From positions 43,610,001 to 43,674,000 of the forward strand of contig NC_068926.1 of the NCBI RefSeq assembly GCF_023091745.1: DNA of 64,000 nucleotides, in the 5' to 3' direction. Positions 48,825 to 59,816 of this stretch are shown piece after piece. Below the pieces are notes generated by a model. The model searched no databases, had not been told where the DNA came from, and saw only the letters and a program-made list of their open reading frames with translations. The stretch's first letter is position 1, and each line of letters begins with the position of its first letter. This DNA comes from Budorcas taxicolor (taxonomy: Eukaryota; Chordata; Mammalia; Artiodactyla; Bovidae). A program made the translations under genes and the position numbers.

Positions 48825-51063
48825 GTATTGAATTTCTTTAAACTTCACCAAGGTTCAAGCCAAACAAGAATGCACAGGAGTTTCAGGACGCTGTGCCCTG
48901 TTGAATCGTTCCCACATGTCTTTTTTTTTTTTTTTTTAAATTATTAATTTAGTCAAGACTCTCAGGATGAAACTACAGACTTGGAGATTGAAAATGTGCA
49001 GTTTAGAGGAATAACCTGGACATTTTTAGCTATGTTACTTACTGTCATTTTTATGATGCTGGAAATGTTCATGTCAGAAAACAAGGAAACTAAAGATTTC
49101 TAAATCTCAGTGTATATAGTAATTCAAGAAGACCTATGAATTTTTAATGTTCAGATAAATGTTTAGATTTTCATGAAAATAGGCAATATGTTTTAGAAAG
49201 AAGCCGTACAGAGATATTTGACAAACCATAGAAATCTATAGTCTGAAAAGGTGATGAAAAATATTGCTTTGCAAAAATATTGTATCAGTAGGCTTTGCCT
49301 AAGCCAGTTTTGTAAATTTGTAATTGGCGTAAGTAGATTCTAAGTGTTTAGACCTAGGTGGCAGCTGTCTAGGCTCCTAAGAAATTCAGAAGTGTTCCTT
49401 CAAGACTACCTGGTGTAACTCTCACCCAAGGCTGATCCTCACCCTCCATCTTGCACAATCATTTGTAGTGTTACACACTTAGAGGTATTCTACTCCGTTG
49501 TTATGATCTGGTAAATGAAGATTTGAAATGCTATTGAATGAAGTATTCAGAATCACACAATTAATGGAAGAGATGAAAAATAAAGGTAGCACCCCTGAAT
49601 TTCACCAAACTACTCCCCAATCCAAGTGAACAAGACGATTGGTTACTTTCCAGGAATTTCTCCTAAGCCACGCTTCATAGTTTCCCCTGTATTCCATTCA
49701 AGAGTCCGCAGCACTGCACATTGTGATACACACAGCCAGATTTGTATATCTAGTTCATTGATATTTTCAAGTTATTTAAATATAAGCCACATGTTCACTT
49801 CAAATATTATATAATAACTTCTATAAGCTAGAATTTCCCCCAGTGTTTTTAGAGTGCAATTAAAATCTGCAAATTGAGTGCAAAGTTCAGTAAGTAAATA
49901 GAGCTGAGATATTTCCCCAGACTAGCAGTCAAGTGTTCCTTAGAGAGTTACAGGGGGGCTAGGAGAACAGGGTCCTGAGTATCAAACGCAAGACTGAGCA
50001 AGTTTATTGTTGTATGTGCAGTTAACCGTTCACAAGAAAAATCATCCTAGCCCCTCATCAAGGCCACCCCTTCTGCTTATAACTTGAAATTATAACTAAT
50101 AAAGTCACCAGAAGTTTGATCTTAAATTTCTTGTGCCTCTCTGACAAACCGGCTGCTTTGAGTCCTGCCTTTTGGAAGTGGAACCACGTCTGGTGCTCAT
50201 GTCTGCACTGCTGGGGTTCCTTCCAGCTGTGCTCGCTGCTGTGGGTTGGTGAAACAGGCTCACTCTGACCCCTCCCTGGGAGTGTGCTCTTCCTGCCTCA
50301 GAGTCACAGGAATAAACACAGTATGCCTCCAAAAGCCCTTTCTGATCCTAATCATGAAGAATTACTGGCTTCTTAGGAAAAAAAAGAGAAACGATAAACC
50401 AGAAATTTGGTTTTATGATAATATATGAAAGCCAACCAAGAAACCTAACCAATAAAAAAGCAAAGCTTGAGCTCCTGAAATGTATGCTTTTATGTAATGA
50501 ACAATTACATATACATATTTGTTTTCTTGTAAAAAATTCTTTATCTGACATACGATTTACAGAAGAAAAGCACTAGTGCTAAAGAAGTAGTATAAGTCTT
50601 TACTTTTAGGAGAAAATAAATTTGAATTTTAAGTCAGGCCAAATATTTTAACTGCAAGGAGAAGCAGAGGGCCAAAGGATTTTCTGAGACAAATAAGTAA
50701 AGAGAACAGCCAAGGAGAAAGAAACTAAAGAGGCAGGTGAGGAGACGGCCAGGGGAACCAGGTGGCTGACAGTCAGGATACCATACCTTCCATATTTCTA
50801 TTCAAATTGCCTCAGGCAAGAGGTGACGGGGAGAAAATGACCGAGGCCTTGATGTGTAGCTTAACCATGAAAAGTAGGTCTTTAGGTGTTTAATTTTCAC
50901 AGCTTTTATATAAAAGGAGATCTCATATTGACATGAAGTATTTGATTTTTAAGTTATTCAAATACTATCATGAGAGTAACTCTGCACAAAATTCTGCACA
51001 AACTCATCTTGTGCATAATTGACATCAATTTGTAATCTGAGAAGAAATACTTGTTTGTTTCAG
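48825..51063. other. ASIC5 intron 4
   Basis: No SINE or LINE is obvious. It contains a T18-like homopolymer at about 48920-48937 and otherwise unique sequence. No coding exon is needed or seen between exons 4 and 5. Confidence 0.6.
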
Positions 51064-51213
51064 GAGGAATTTACAGATGACCCAACCCTTGGCTTCGTTG
51101 ACGCTGGGATCACCTTTGTTATCCATTCACCCATGAAGGTGCCGCAGTTTGATGGTTTGGGCTTGTCCTCACCAGTGGGAATGCATACACGGGTGACCAT
51201 CCGCCAGGTGAAG
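51064..51213 (+). CDS. ASIC5: ASIC5 coding exon 5 (ectodomain)
   Basis: 150 nt, exactly 50 codons (residues 238-287), in phase 0 at both ends. Acceptor TTTCAG after a T-rich tract, donor AAG/GTAAAT. It encodes LGFVDAGITFVIHSP and VPQFDGLGLSSPVGMHTRV, close to the human segment; the family's conserved Pro-rich/Gly turns are kept. A partial copy of the following exon 6 begins only 59 bp downstream of this exon, inside intron 5. Confidence 0.95.
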
Positions 51214-51272
51214 GTAAATATCAAATAAAGACATACATATAATCACAAAATTCAGAGTCTGAGGGAACTCTG

Positions 51273-51368
51273 ACCTCCGGCTGCTCGAAGGAATGCAAAG
51301 CTTGGCACATCAAGAAGCGGTGCGGATGTCTGCCTTTCCTTCTTCCTGATAAATAAAGGCTGTGTCCC
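51273..51368 (+). pseudogene. partial duplicate of ASIC5 exon 6 with lost splice donor (in intron 5)
   Basis: A 96-bp block aligns without gaps to 52959-53054, that is, the last 76 nt of exon 6 plus the first 20 nt of intron 6. I count 8 mismatches. In the exon-6 frame it reads TSGCSKECKAWHIKKR, then CGCLPFLLP, with all four cysteines kept. The donor has changed from GGTAAAT to GATAAAT, so it cannot splice at the original position, and the exon's first half and acceptor are absent. Similarity stops abruptly on both sides. It is probably a non-functional local duplication. Confidence 0.88.
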
Positions 51369-51806
51369 TCAGTGGGGTAATGATCCCATAAATACATAAT
51401 AACACATTTCATTAAAACTCTTTTCTCTCCTGCATTTCAAACATCACCAGAAATTCAACAGTTTCAGTTCAGATACGTTTCCATTACTGGGAGGCTCAAA
51501 ACCAAATTCACGGATACAGTGTAAGTGAGTGCTGGGAAGCCCAGCAAACCCAAGTCAACTTTGAATTTTGAGTTGAAAATGGACATTAAGAAGGAAGTCC
51601 ATGTGGCTGAACTGTGGTTTTTCTCAACAGGACTTTCTAGGAAGGAAAAAGTCAGTGGGCAGAGCAGGTCTTAGAATCCCAGTGTCTGACAGGTTTCCAC
51701 TTGGCAGCCCCTTGCTCTGTAATTTTTGGGATTAACTTCCTGAATTTCCATCTCCTCTCTGCACACTGAGGGCCAAGGGCTAATGTGTCCTTTCACAGTT
51801 ACTCTG

Positions 51807-52043
51807 TGGTTGTTCAGTCACTCAGTTGTGTCTAACTCTTTGTGACCCCACGGACTGCAGCATTTCAAGCTGTCCTTCACCATCTCCCAGAGCTTGCTCA
51901 AACTCATGTCCACTGAGTTGGTGATGCCATCCAACCATCTCAGCCTCCAACACCATCCAACCATCTTCTCCTTCTGCCCTCAATCTTTTCCAGCATCAGG
52001 GTCTTTTCCAATGAGTTGGCTCTTCGCATCAGGTGGCCAAATC
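51807..52043 (-). mobile_element. BovB 3' tail (ASIC5 intron 5)
   Basis: TTGTTCAGTCACTCAGTTGT, CTCAAACTCATGTCCACTGA, CAGCATCAGGGTCTTTTCCA: the 3'-terminal ~240 bp of BovB, with a small local duplication CACCATCCAACCATCT. Confidence 0.88.
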
Positions 52044-52159
52044 AGTTACTTTGAGGTTTAAGTGAAATAATATAAAGAAAACAGTACCATATTGCCTGGC
52101 ATATATTAGGTACTCAGTAAAGGATCTTTGGTGGGACTAAACCACCACCAAAGGATCTT

Positions 52160-52430
52160 TTCTTAATTGAAGTTTAGTTGATTTACAATGTTGTGCTAAT
52201 TTCTTCTGTACAGTAAAGTGATTCAGTTATACATATATATCTATATATATACATCATTTTTACATTCTTTTCCATTATGATATCTCATGGGATATTGAAT
52301 ATAGTTCTCTGTGTTATACAGTGGAACCTTGTTGTTTATCCGTCCTATATATGCTAATCCCAAACTCTCAGCCCATTTTCCCCCAACCTTGGCAACCATA
52401 AACTGTTCTCATGTTTCGATTCTGTTTTAA
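52160..52430 (-). mobile_element. LINE-1 3' end (ASIC5 intron 5)
   Basis: GTTGATTTACAATGTTGTGC, TTCAGTTATACATATATAT, GAATATAGTTCTCTGTGTTA, CTAATCCCAAACTCTCAGCC: a reverse L1 3' UTR. Confidence 0.8.
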
Positions 52431-52572
52431 AGGATCTTTTTGTGTGTATAATTTTGGTTGCTGTTTTGTGAGTGGGTTGATAAATAAGCTAAAATATGTC
52501 AATAAATGATTTTTTTCCTTGTAGGAGTTCAGTTTTGGAGCACTTTGTCTGATTTTATTGATTCACTACAGG

Positions 52573-52703
52573 TACAGGCATCACTGATTCAATTGACATG
52601 AGTTTGAGCAGACTCCAGGAGATGGTGAAGGACACGGGAGCTTGGCATGCTGCAGTTCATGAGGTCGCAAAGAGTCAGACGTGACTGAACAACTGAACAA
52701 CAC
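52573..52703 (+). mobile_element. BovB 3' tail (ASIC5 intron 5)
   Basis: GGCATCACTGATTCAATTGA, CATGAGTTTGAGCAGACTCC, GTCGCAAAGAGTCAGACGTG, CTGAACAACTGAACAACAC. It lies about 185 bp upstream of exon 6. Confidence 0.88.
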
Positions 52704-52886
52704 AGAGCATTTAGGGTGGATATTAAAGCGCAAACAGTAGACTTAACTTTAGGGGTTTTCAGGTTAATAGAGTAGGCATAGTGGACAAATGTAGTCAACT
52801 AAAGAATATCAAAGGCTTGAGAGAAAAGAAAAGGGGTGTATTGAGTCAGACAGATCTTCTGACCTGGATGTTTATTTTGTCTTAAG

Positions 52887-53034
52887 ACAGTCCATCAGGA
52901 ATACCCTTGGGGAGAATGCAATCCCCACCTGAAACTGCAGAACTTCAGGACCTATAGCACCTCTGGCTGCTTGCAGGAATGCAAAGCTTGGCACATCAGG
53001 AAGCAGTGTGGATGTCTGCCTTTCCTTCTTCCTG
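52887..53034 (+). CDS. ASIC5: ASIC5 coding exon 6 (cysteine-rich domain)
   Basis: 148 nt: residues 288-336 plus the first base of Gly337. Acceptor GTCTTAAG, donor CTG/GTAAAT. It carries the cysteine-rich signature TSGCLQEC and the CGC in KQCGCLPFLLP that DEG/ENaC channels use for extracellular disulphides. Relative to the human protein as I recall it, Lys is replaced by Gln in the LQEC position and by Arg in HIRK. The intron-5 copy keeps Lys at both. A short BovB 3' tail ends about 185 bp upstream of the acceptor. Confidence 0.95.
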
Positions 53035-53726
53035 GTAAATAGAGGCTGTGTCCCATTCTATAACTCTTTACTTAATCTGAAACATGGAAATAAAGGTATC
53101 AGAGAGCTGTTGCACATTCTTAAGAAATTCTATGCTGGAAAACCATCCACCTGACAAATAAACCTCCTAGCAGAGATATCTGGAAAAGAAAAGAGCCTTG
53201 TGTTGTCTGAGCCGGTCCCCAAATCTGATTTCAACATTTTCAATTGGGTGCTCTTAAGCTGCTCATCAAGATTTTCTCTGTTTGAAAGAAACAGTAGATC
53301 TTCTTACCAATACTGAATATTTCCTTGTTGAGACCTTTTTGTTGTTGTCAGAAAGACTCTGTAGTCCCCCTTTGCATCCAGTCTGAAATGCTTTCAGAGC
53401 CACGGATGTCTGAGCTGAGCCCTGGACAGGGCATTGGAGCAGGGTGGATGGAGCTGGCCTTGCATTTAACTTCTGCAGCTCCTGGAAAGTGAGGAGCAGC
53501 ATAATGTATCCAACCTACATGGCCTGACAAGTCATAACAGGGATGGAGTGAGTATGCAGGTAGCCTCAAAACAACTGCTTGACACAGAACTCACTCCATG
53601 TAACAGCTGGATATTTCTATTCAGATTTCCTTCACCCTATTCTCCAGTGTATTTATGAAGAAGTGTAGAGTGATTTAAAGGGTGAAACCAGTCTGGTCCT
53701 ACAAGTTTACCAGTTCCCCATGTGAT

Positions 53727-53800
53727 GGCCCATCACACACCCCATGCACATGCACACACACACAAACACTCACACACACCACACACACTCACACATGAAC
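53727..53800 (+). repeat. interrupted (CA)n microsatellite
   Basis: CACACACCCCATGCACATGC followed by CA-rich blocks to CACTCACACATG; many interruptions. Confidence 0.85.
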
Positions 53801-54317
53801 ATGATAATGCTGCCCCTACAACAAGGGTTGCAACTTGGCAAACAGCTTCTCAGATATTTTGAGAATCATCACTTCCTTCTTTCTAAAATTTTTATTTTTG
53901 GTCTTGTGGCTCCTCCAAAACTGGCATTCTATAAAACTGCTAATTCTGGCTCTGAAAATTCCAAAGTTATAGGAAAGGGTCCAAATTGATATATGAAAAA
54001 TAATGTCACAGTTTTAAAATGTATTATTTCTAAAAAAAACAAAAACAAAAACAAAAATGAAATAACTAATAAGAACCGGACACTAGGCAAAATGAAATGT
54101 AAAACACAAAGCACGACATTTGCACAAACTTTGGGGTGCTTACAGAAATATATCTTATTTGATTTGATACTTAGTTATCCAAGTCGGCTAACAGATGAGG
54201 AATGAGATTTATACACATTAAAGGAACTAGCTGAAGAACTCCCACTAGCAAATGGTAGAGGTAGTTCTAAAAATCAGCCTTTCAGATGTGGATCATTTCC
54301 AAAATGTCATCGTTCTT

Positions 54318-54533
54318 GATGTGTATGTGCCCAGTCACTTCAGTCGTGTCTGACTCTTTGCGACCCCATGGCCTGGCCTATGACAGGCTCCTCTGTCCAT
54401 GAGATTCTCCAGGCAAGAATACTGGAGTGGGTTGCTGTGCCTTCCTCCAGGGGATCTTCCCCACCCAGGGATTGAACCTGCGTCTCCTGCATCGCAGGCA
54501 GGCTCTTTACCACTGAGCCACTTGGGAAGCACA
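54318..54533 (-). mobile_element. Bov-tA SINE (ASIC5 intron 6)
   Basis: GTATGTGCCCAGTCACTTCA to CACTGAGCCACTTGGGAAGC: full reverse copy. Confidence 0.9.
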
Positions 54534-54989
54534 TTGTTCTTGGTAATGAGAGAAATATCATTCAAGAAGTAAGCCACAGTGTGGTAAGAGAGACTTCTCA
54601 TAGACTCAGTGTTCAAGGTAGAGTTTTCCTTTTTTATTTTCACTTCTTCCCAAAGCGCACTTCCCCCTTGTCAGCTGAACTTCTCCACAGACTGTAAGTG
54701 ACACTCTCTGTTGTTTGTTTTCAGGACCATTGAATAAACATTGAGCTCACCCCAGAGATGCATGGGTTATAGCAAGAGACAACTGCTGCATGAACATGCA
54801 AAGACTGAAGTTTTAGAATCAGCCTGGGATGAAACCCAGCTCTGATTCTGTCCCAAGGTTCACAGCAGGTGCTCCACAGAGAGTGCTACTTCCCTGCCCC
54901 ATCCTACCACTAGATAGGCAGCCCCACCAGGTGCGTGGGTCTATGCATATTTAAATCAACGGATATAGGGAGCTGGATAGAAGGAGAAG

Positions 54990-55130
54990 AGATGAGTCTA
55001 AGGCCCCTAACTGCTTAGGCAAGCCACTTTCTGAAACTTGGTTTCTTCGTTTGTAAAATGGTGATTTGCACGTCTTACAATCACCGTAGGAAAGAATGAG
55101 ACGACAAACATAAAAGTGAGTTTAAATTCC
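54990..55130 (+). repeat. MIR SINE remnant (ASIC5 intron 6)
   Basis: GGCAAGCCACTTTCTGAAAC, TTGGTTTCTTCGTTTGTAAA, ATGGTGATTTGCACG follow the MIR order. Confidence 0.65.
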
Positions 55131-55167
55131 AAAGATATGAACAGTTGAAAATCATTATTCTTACTTG

Positions 55168-55368
55168 CAGTTCAGTTCAGTCTCTCAGTCACGTCCAGCT
55201 CTTTGTAACCCCATGGACTGCAGCATGCCAGGCTTCATTGCCCGTCATCAACTCCTGGAGCTTGCTCAAACTCATGTCCATCAAGTCAGTGATGCCATCC
55301 AACCATCTCATCCTCTGTCATCCCCTTCTCCTCCTGCCTTCAATCTTTTCTAGCATCAGGGTCTTAAG
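55168..55368 (-). mobile_element. BovB 3' tail (ASIC5 intron 6)
   Basis: GCAGTTCAGTTCAGTCTCTC ... CTTTTCTAGCATCAGGGTCT: the reverse 3' end of BovB, stopping about 200 bp before exon 7. Confidence 0.9.
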
Positions 55369-55567
55369 ACTTTAAATGAAATGGATAAATGGAAAGAAAC
55401 ATGGAAGAAAACAAAAACATTATTTTCTTCCTCCCAGTCTGCATTTTCATCGGGTACCGTGTTTTCATACTAGTTTTTGCAAAAGGATAGATGAAGAGTG
55501 TTTTTGTCATTATTTCACTCATTTCATAAAATGTAAAGTCTCTATATTTACCCTTTTTATTTTTAAG

Positions 55568-55624
55568 GAAATGGGATAGAGTGTGACCTACAAAAGTTTT
55601 ACAACTGTGTGTCTCCTATACTCG
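55568..55624 (+). CDS. ASIC5: ASIC5 coding exon 7
   Basis: Small 57-nt exon: completes Gly337, encodes residues 338-355 (NGIECDLQKFYNCVSPIL), and supplies the first base of Asp356. Acceptor TTTTTAAG, donor CTCG/GTAAGT (near-consensus). The two cysteines (IEC, NCV) match the human positions. The bovid Asn338 and FYN differ from the human Tyr and YFS but leave the cysteine spacing unchanged. The exon is too short to be found by open-frame length; it was found by homology and phase. Confidence 0.92.
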
Positions 55625-56629
55625 GTAAGTGGCTTAATTTATTTCTCTACTTTCAAGATTTATATGAAAGTTGCTCAGAATCATACAAGACTTTAAATCA
55701 TACTATAGATCGTTCAGAAATGAAACAAGAGAGACTATAAGAGGTAGTTTTTCAATGTTTTTAAATTTAATAACAATAGCTTACACAGTAAAACACAATG
55801 AAAAGCCTTTCTTACTTCAAAATACGTCTGAATCAAAGATATGCACTGTCAAAGTGACAGTAAGAGAGCTGTGGTTTTTACCTCTAATTTTTTTAAACTG
55901 TAAACATTTTTATAATGAAAGTAGCTTTGTTGGTTTTTCTTATTACATACATAAAACACACTTGTTGTGATTAGTTCAAACACTACAGAGTAGGAAAGAA
56001 TCACTTGAAAATCAATAGAAATAGCATCAGTTTGAAAATTACTGTCACAATTTAGATGATCATTCTTTTCCTCATTCATTTCATTACATGTTACTTATAT
56101 ATAAGTGTGTATGGATAGTTTTTACATAAATGGAATCACAATGTACATTACACTCACACTGGGGACAGCTTCTTTCACTTATATATCTCTTACCTTAACT
56201 CTCAACCAATGTTAACACTCCAATACATTCTACCATAATTTTCTCCACAAATATAGTTTTCTATTTATGATTTTAAGTCATTGGTTATTTTATTAAAATG
56301 GAATCATACTATATATACCCTTCTATGTAACTTGCTTATCTAACCTGTTGCAGAAATATCTCCAGGAAAGCAGGACCAGATTTCAGAGACTCCTTTTAAT
56401 GGCTGTAAAATATTTCATGGAATGGGCACGGGTAGAAATGATCTGATATTTTTAAACAGCTTTACAAGCTGAATATGCAGAAGTCACATTACTAAGTGAG
56501 GAGTTAAAATTACATTGTTAAATTTCTTGTCATTTCCTTTCCCTGAGAAAGGATGAATGTGAAGTTTGGGGAAACATTATACATGCAGTTACTTCTTGGG
56601 GGAGTTTTATGGGGAAATGGGATCAGAAG

Positions 56630-56700
56630 AGTGCATGTGTGCGTGCACGTGCATGTATGTGTCTGTGCATGTATATGTGGGTGCGTGTGTGTGTGTGTAG
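56630..56700 (+). repeat. (GT)n-rich microsatellite (ASIC5 intron 7)
   Basis: Imperfect GTGCATGTGTGCGTGCACGT ... GTGTGTGTGTGTAG. The arginine/cysteine-rich and His/Thr-rich frames across it are artefacts. Confidence 0.88.
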
Positions 56701-57431
56701 GGAAAACGTGGAGATTATTGACAGTCATCTTTCAGAACCAGGGGATGCCTACAAAAGTCATTCTCAGAGGAGTATCAATAGGAGAATCTAGAAAACAAGC
56801 CCAAAGTTGGTTCTTATTCAAGGTCTTGGTGAACAAAGGATTCACTGGAATTTCAGTAACAAAACCACAAGGAAAACAAGAACTGGAACATTTACTGAAA
56901 ACAAAGAGCAACAAGATGGGCCCAGTTACTGGTCCAAAAGTGCCTGTGGGCAAACACCACTCCCTTCCCAAGACACACTCACATGGGGGTTGTGGTTGCT
57001 GAGGAGAAGCCAGAGGACAGGAAACTAAGTGAGAAAGTCACTGCATCCCCAGACCCAAGGACCTCAGCACCCCATAGCACGATGCATACCATCTTTATTG
57101 AAACAAGCCCAAGAGTACATTTGGTTTAAACCTGTGTCACTCACTTTCAAGATGATGTTTCTAAGTTCCTCTCAAGGTGATGTAAGGTCACAAAAACTTT
57201 CCATCTTTTATCCAAATGTCTAATATCTTATGAAAACAAGCCCAGAGACTTTCTGGTAAGAAATTCTTACTTCTAACAAAGATATGAATCCAGTGACACC
57301 ATGAATTCAAGGTTAACCCCTATGATTTATATTGTCTTCTTTGCTCTATTTGTACTAAAATGTAAACAGAATATAAATACCACTTGTTAAGGAAGCAGTG
57401 ATTGAACTTGTTAACCACTGTTTTAAACATA

Positions 57432-57557
57432 GGGATTTCCCCCTAAAGGCTCTGACTGTAAAGAATCCACGTTCAAGCAGGAGATGTGGGTTCATTCCCT
57501 GGGTCAGAAAGATCCCCTTGAGAAGGAAATGGCAACCCACCCCAGTATTCTTGCACA
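57432..57557 (+). mobile_element. Bov-tA SINE fragment (ASIC5 intron 7)
   Basis: AGGGATTTCCCCCTAAAGGC, GGTTCATTCCCTGGGTCAG, GAAGGAAATGGCAACCCACC, cut after ATTCTTGC. It ends about 95 bp before exon 8. Confidence 0.82.
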
Positions 57558-57651
57558 GTGAAAGTGAAATGATAAAATTTTGAAAAGCTCTGTCCTCCCC
57601 ACTGTGAAATAATCTTTTTCTCCAAATATCCTGTCCTAATTTTCATCTCAG

Positions 57652-57820
57652 ACCACATTGAAGTTAAGGGATTGTGTACGGTGGGAACACACAATTCCAG
57701 CTGCCCTGTACCTTGTGAAGAAACAGAATACCCTGCGTTCATTTCTTATTCTACTTTTCCGAGCCAAAAAGCTTTGAAATATCTTTCCAAGAAGTTGAAT
57801 CAAAGCCAGCAATATATCAG
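57652..57820 (+). CDS. ASIC5: ASIC5 coding exon 8 (end of ectodomain core)
   Basis: 169 nt: completes Asp356, encodes residues 357-411, and leaves two bases (ag) of Arg412. Acceptor TTCATCTCAG, donor ATCAG/GTATTT, which is weaker than the others. It encodes CTVGTHNSSCPVPCEETEYP (three cysteines and an NSS sequon) and SQKALKYLSKKLNQS, matching the human segment just before the ENLVKIEI region. No downstream exon was recognised in the remaining 6.2 kb, so intron 8 probably runs off the window. Confidence 0.95.
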
Positions 57821-58097
57821 GTATTTGTTTCAGCCTTGTATATTATTTCTAATTAACATACATATTTTCTTTACTTTCAAAGACTCCAGGAATGAAATTC
57901 TAATCAATCACAGGAAGCAAGGGCTGACAGCAGTGAATCATCAATGAAAGCCTAGAATTTTAAAGGTAGAAAAGAGCTTGTCTTTCAATCCCTTAACTTA
58001 ATTGAGTGAAAAGTGAAATAAGGACTGAATAATTTGCTTATGATCTTACATTTTTGGCCCAACTGGGGAATAATGCTAACATGACTGAAAACATGAA

Positions 58098-58424
58098 AAT
58101 CCCTTACAGCTTAGCTGGTAAAGAATCCTCCTGCAATGCAGGAGACCCCAGTTCAATTCCTAGGTAGGGAAGTTCCCCTGGAGAAGCGATAGGCTACCCA
58201 GTCCAATATTCTTGGGCTTCCCTGTAGCTCAGATGGTAAAGAATCCACCTGCAATGCAGCAGACCTGGGTTCAATCCCTGGGCTGGGAAGATTCCCTGGA
58301 GAAGGAAACAGCTACCCATTCCAGTATTCTTGCTTGGAGAATCCCATGGACAGAGGAGCCTGGCGGGCTACAGTCCACAGAGTCATAAAGAGTCAGATAT
58401 GACTGAGCAGCTAAGCACAACCAC
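58098..58424 (+). mobile_element. Bov-tA SINE pair (two tRNA heads in tandem, ASIC5 intron 8)
   Basis: The first tRNA-type head (TTACAGCTTAGCTGGTAAAG, TTCAATTCCTAGGTAGGG) ends after CCAATATTCTTG. A second complete Bov-tA follows directly at about 58215 (GGCTTCCCTGTAGCTCAGAT, GGTTCAATCCCTGGGCTGGG) and runs to GACTGAGCAGCTAAGCACAA. Confidence 0.88.
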
Positions 58425-59602
58425 ATATTTTATAAAGTTTGGGTATACTAATAACTGTATTAATTAAAGGGAATACAAATTATTCTCATTTTACAGAGGA
58501 AAGGAGTAAAGTTAATGCATTTCAAGTGAACTGTCCTGTGAAGGTCCTTAGTGGCACACAGAGAATTTATGCCCCAAACCTAAACTCTGGTCTCTGTATA
58601 TTTTCCACAGGGACACATCACAACAATTTTGATGAACTAAAGATTATATTAGATCTCCTGCTATATCACTCTCCTATCAGAAATAAATCAAACTTCATAA
58701 AAAATGTTTTAAAAATCAGGCAGCATCATAATATTTATCTTTGTACTTTATTCATATTTTTTAAGTCGAGGACCTGAAATATCAATATAATACATTTGGT
58801 GTTTGCACTTAAGTCTATTATAATAAAATATATTAATTAATTAAATGTGGATTTACTTTTGTACAGCCAAGTATCTGACTTTGAAAGCATATTTCAGGTT
58901 TTAAGCTGGTATGTATTTTAATGAAACAAACAAAAAAGCATTCTCCCAGTATAAACTCCTAGACAATAAAATGATCTTTCAAATCAGGAAGAAAAAGTGT
59001 TTTCATTAAGATGGGATTGATAGGGCATCACTTTAAACACTTGGATGAAAGATAGAAAGCTAGAAAATTTGCAGCTATATCTTTGTCAGCACTTCTGTCT
59101 CTAGTATAGATGCCTCTATTTCATTTTAATATGGAAAACTGATGTATTTATAATATTATTCCTATTATACTTAGCTGTGCCTGAGAAGAGCACTTCATGT
59201 GATTTTTTGGCTGGAAAAAATCTCCTGGGCTCCCTGTTTATCATGCAGAGGATGTGGGCTTTATTTTAGAGACATATTGGTGAAGTCAGAAAAAAAAACT
59301 CATTGTTATACAAAATGACTCTAGAGAATATTGTTGTTTTTTTCTCCTGAAATTTATATTACTGTAAGTAGCTACCCATTAACCTCATCCTATAAGTGAC
59401 GCATGGGGACCTTGCAGGCTTGTGACTAGCAGAGGCCAGTGCCGGGAGGGCTAAGACGAGTGGCTAAACAAACACAGCTGGACTCAGGGCTGTCCAAATC
59501 CTAGACAGAGCCAGGGGTTAGAAATCACATATATAATTAAAAATTTGCTTTGTGTACAGAGATCAAAAATCGAAGAGTGGTTAATCAGAAAACATGAAGA
59601 GT

Positions 59603-59816
59603 TTGTTGCTGTTGTTTAGTTGCTAAGTGGTATCTGATTCTTTCACCACCCCATGAACTCTAGCCCACCAGGCTCCTTTGTTTATGGGATTTTCCAGGCA
59701 AGAATACTGGAGTGAGTTGCCATTTCCTTCTCCAGGGGATCTTCCTGACCCAGGGATCGAACTTGCATCTCCTGCATTGGCAGGTGGATTCTTTACCACC
59801 GAGCCACCAGGAAAGA
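59603..59816 (-). mobile_element. Bov-tA SINE (ASIC5 intron 8)
   Basis: GTTTGTTGCTGTTGTTTAGT to CACCGAGCCACCAGGAAAG: full reverse copy. Confidence 0.9.

Larger units (their letters stand above)
33419..57820 (+). other. ASIC5: ASIC5 gene, coding exons 1-8 (3' end outside window)
   Basis: ASIC5 (also BASIC/INaC/ACCN5) is a trimeric, amiloride-sensitive Na+ channel of the DEG/ENaC family in the plasma membrane; bile acids activate it in cholangiocytes and gut. I assembled eight exons from homology to the remembered human protein plus splice sites. All have AG acceptors and GT donors, phases match across every junction, and there is no stop in 411 codons plus 2 nt. Human ASIC5 is about 505 residues, so roughly 90 residues (end of the ectodomain, TM2 with the selectivity filter, C-tail) are missing. 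I found no matching exon between 57821 and 64000. Visible landmarks: HG gating motif at residues 48-49, TM1 about 63-81, post-TM1 motif FPAVTFCNLNR at 106-116, then a cysteine-rich ectodomain with NST, NFS and NSS sequons. The gene looks intact so far. Intron lengths are about 2.5, 11.6, 0.6, 2.2, 1.7, 2.5 and 2.0 kb. Confidence 0.95.

Noticed and set aside
51241..51360. The exon-6 copy as an active alternative exon.
   Set aside because: The donor GT is GA, the upstream half of the exon is missing, and the only nearby acceptor-like AG (51252-51253) would lead into an in-frame stop or unrelated residues. I keep it as a pseudoexon unless transcripts show otherwise.
56510..57002. 149-residue plus-strand and His/Thr-rich minus-strand frames.
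   Set aside because: Half of each is translated (GT)n/(CA)n microsatellite, and they lie inside ASIC5 intron 7.
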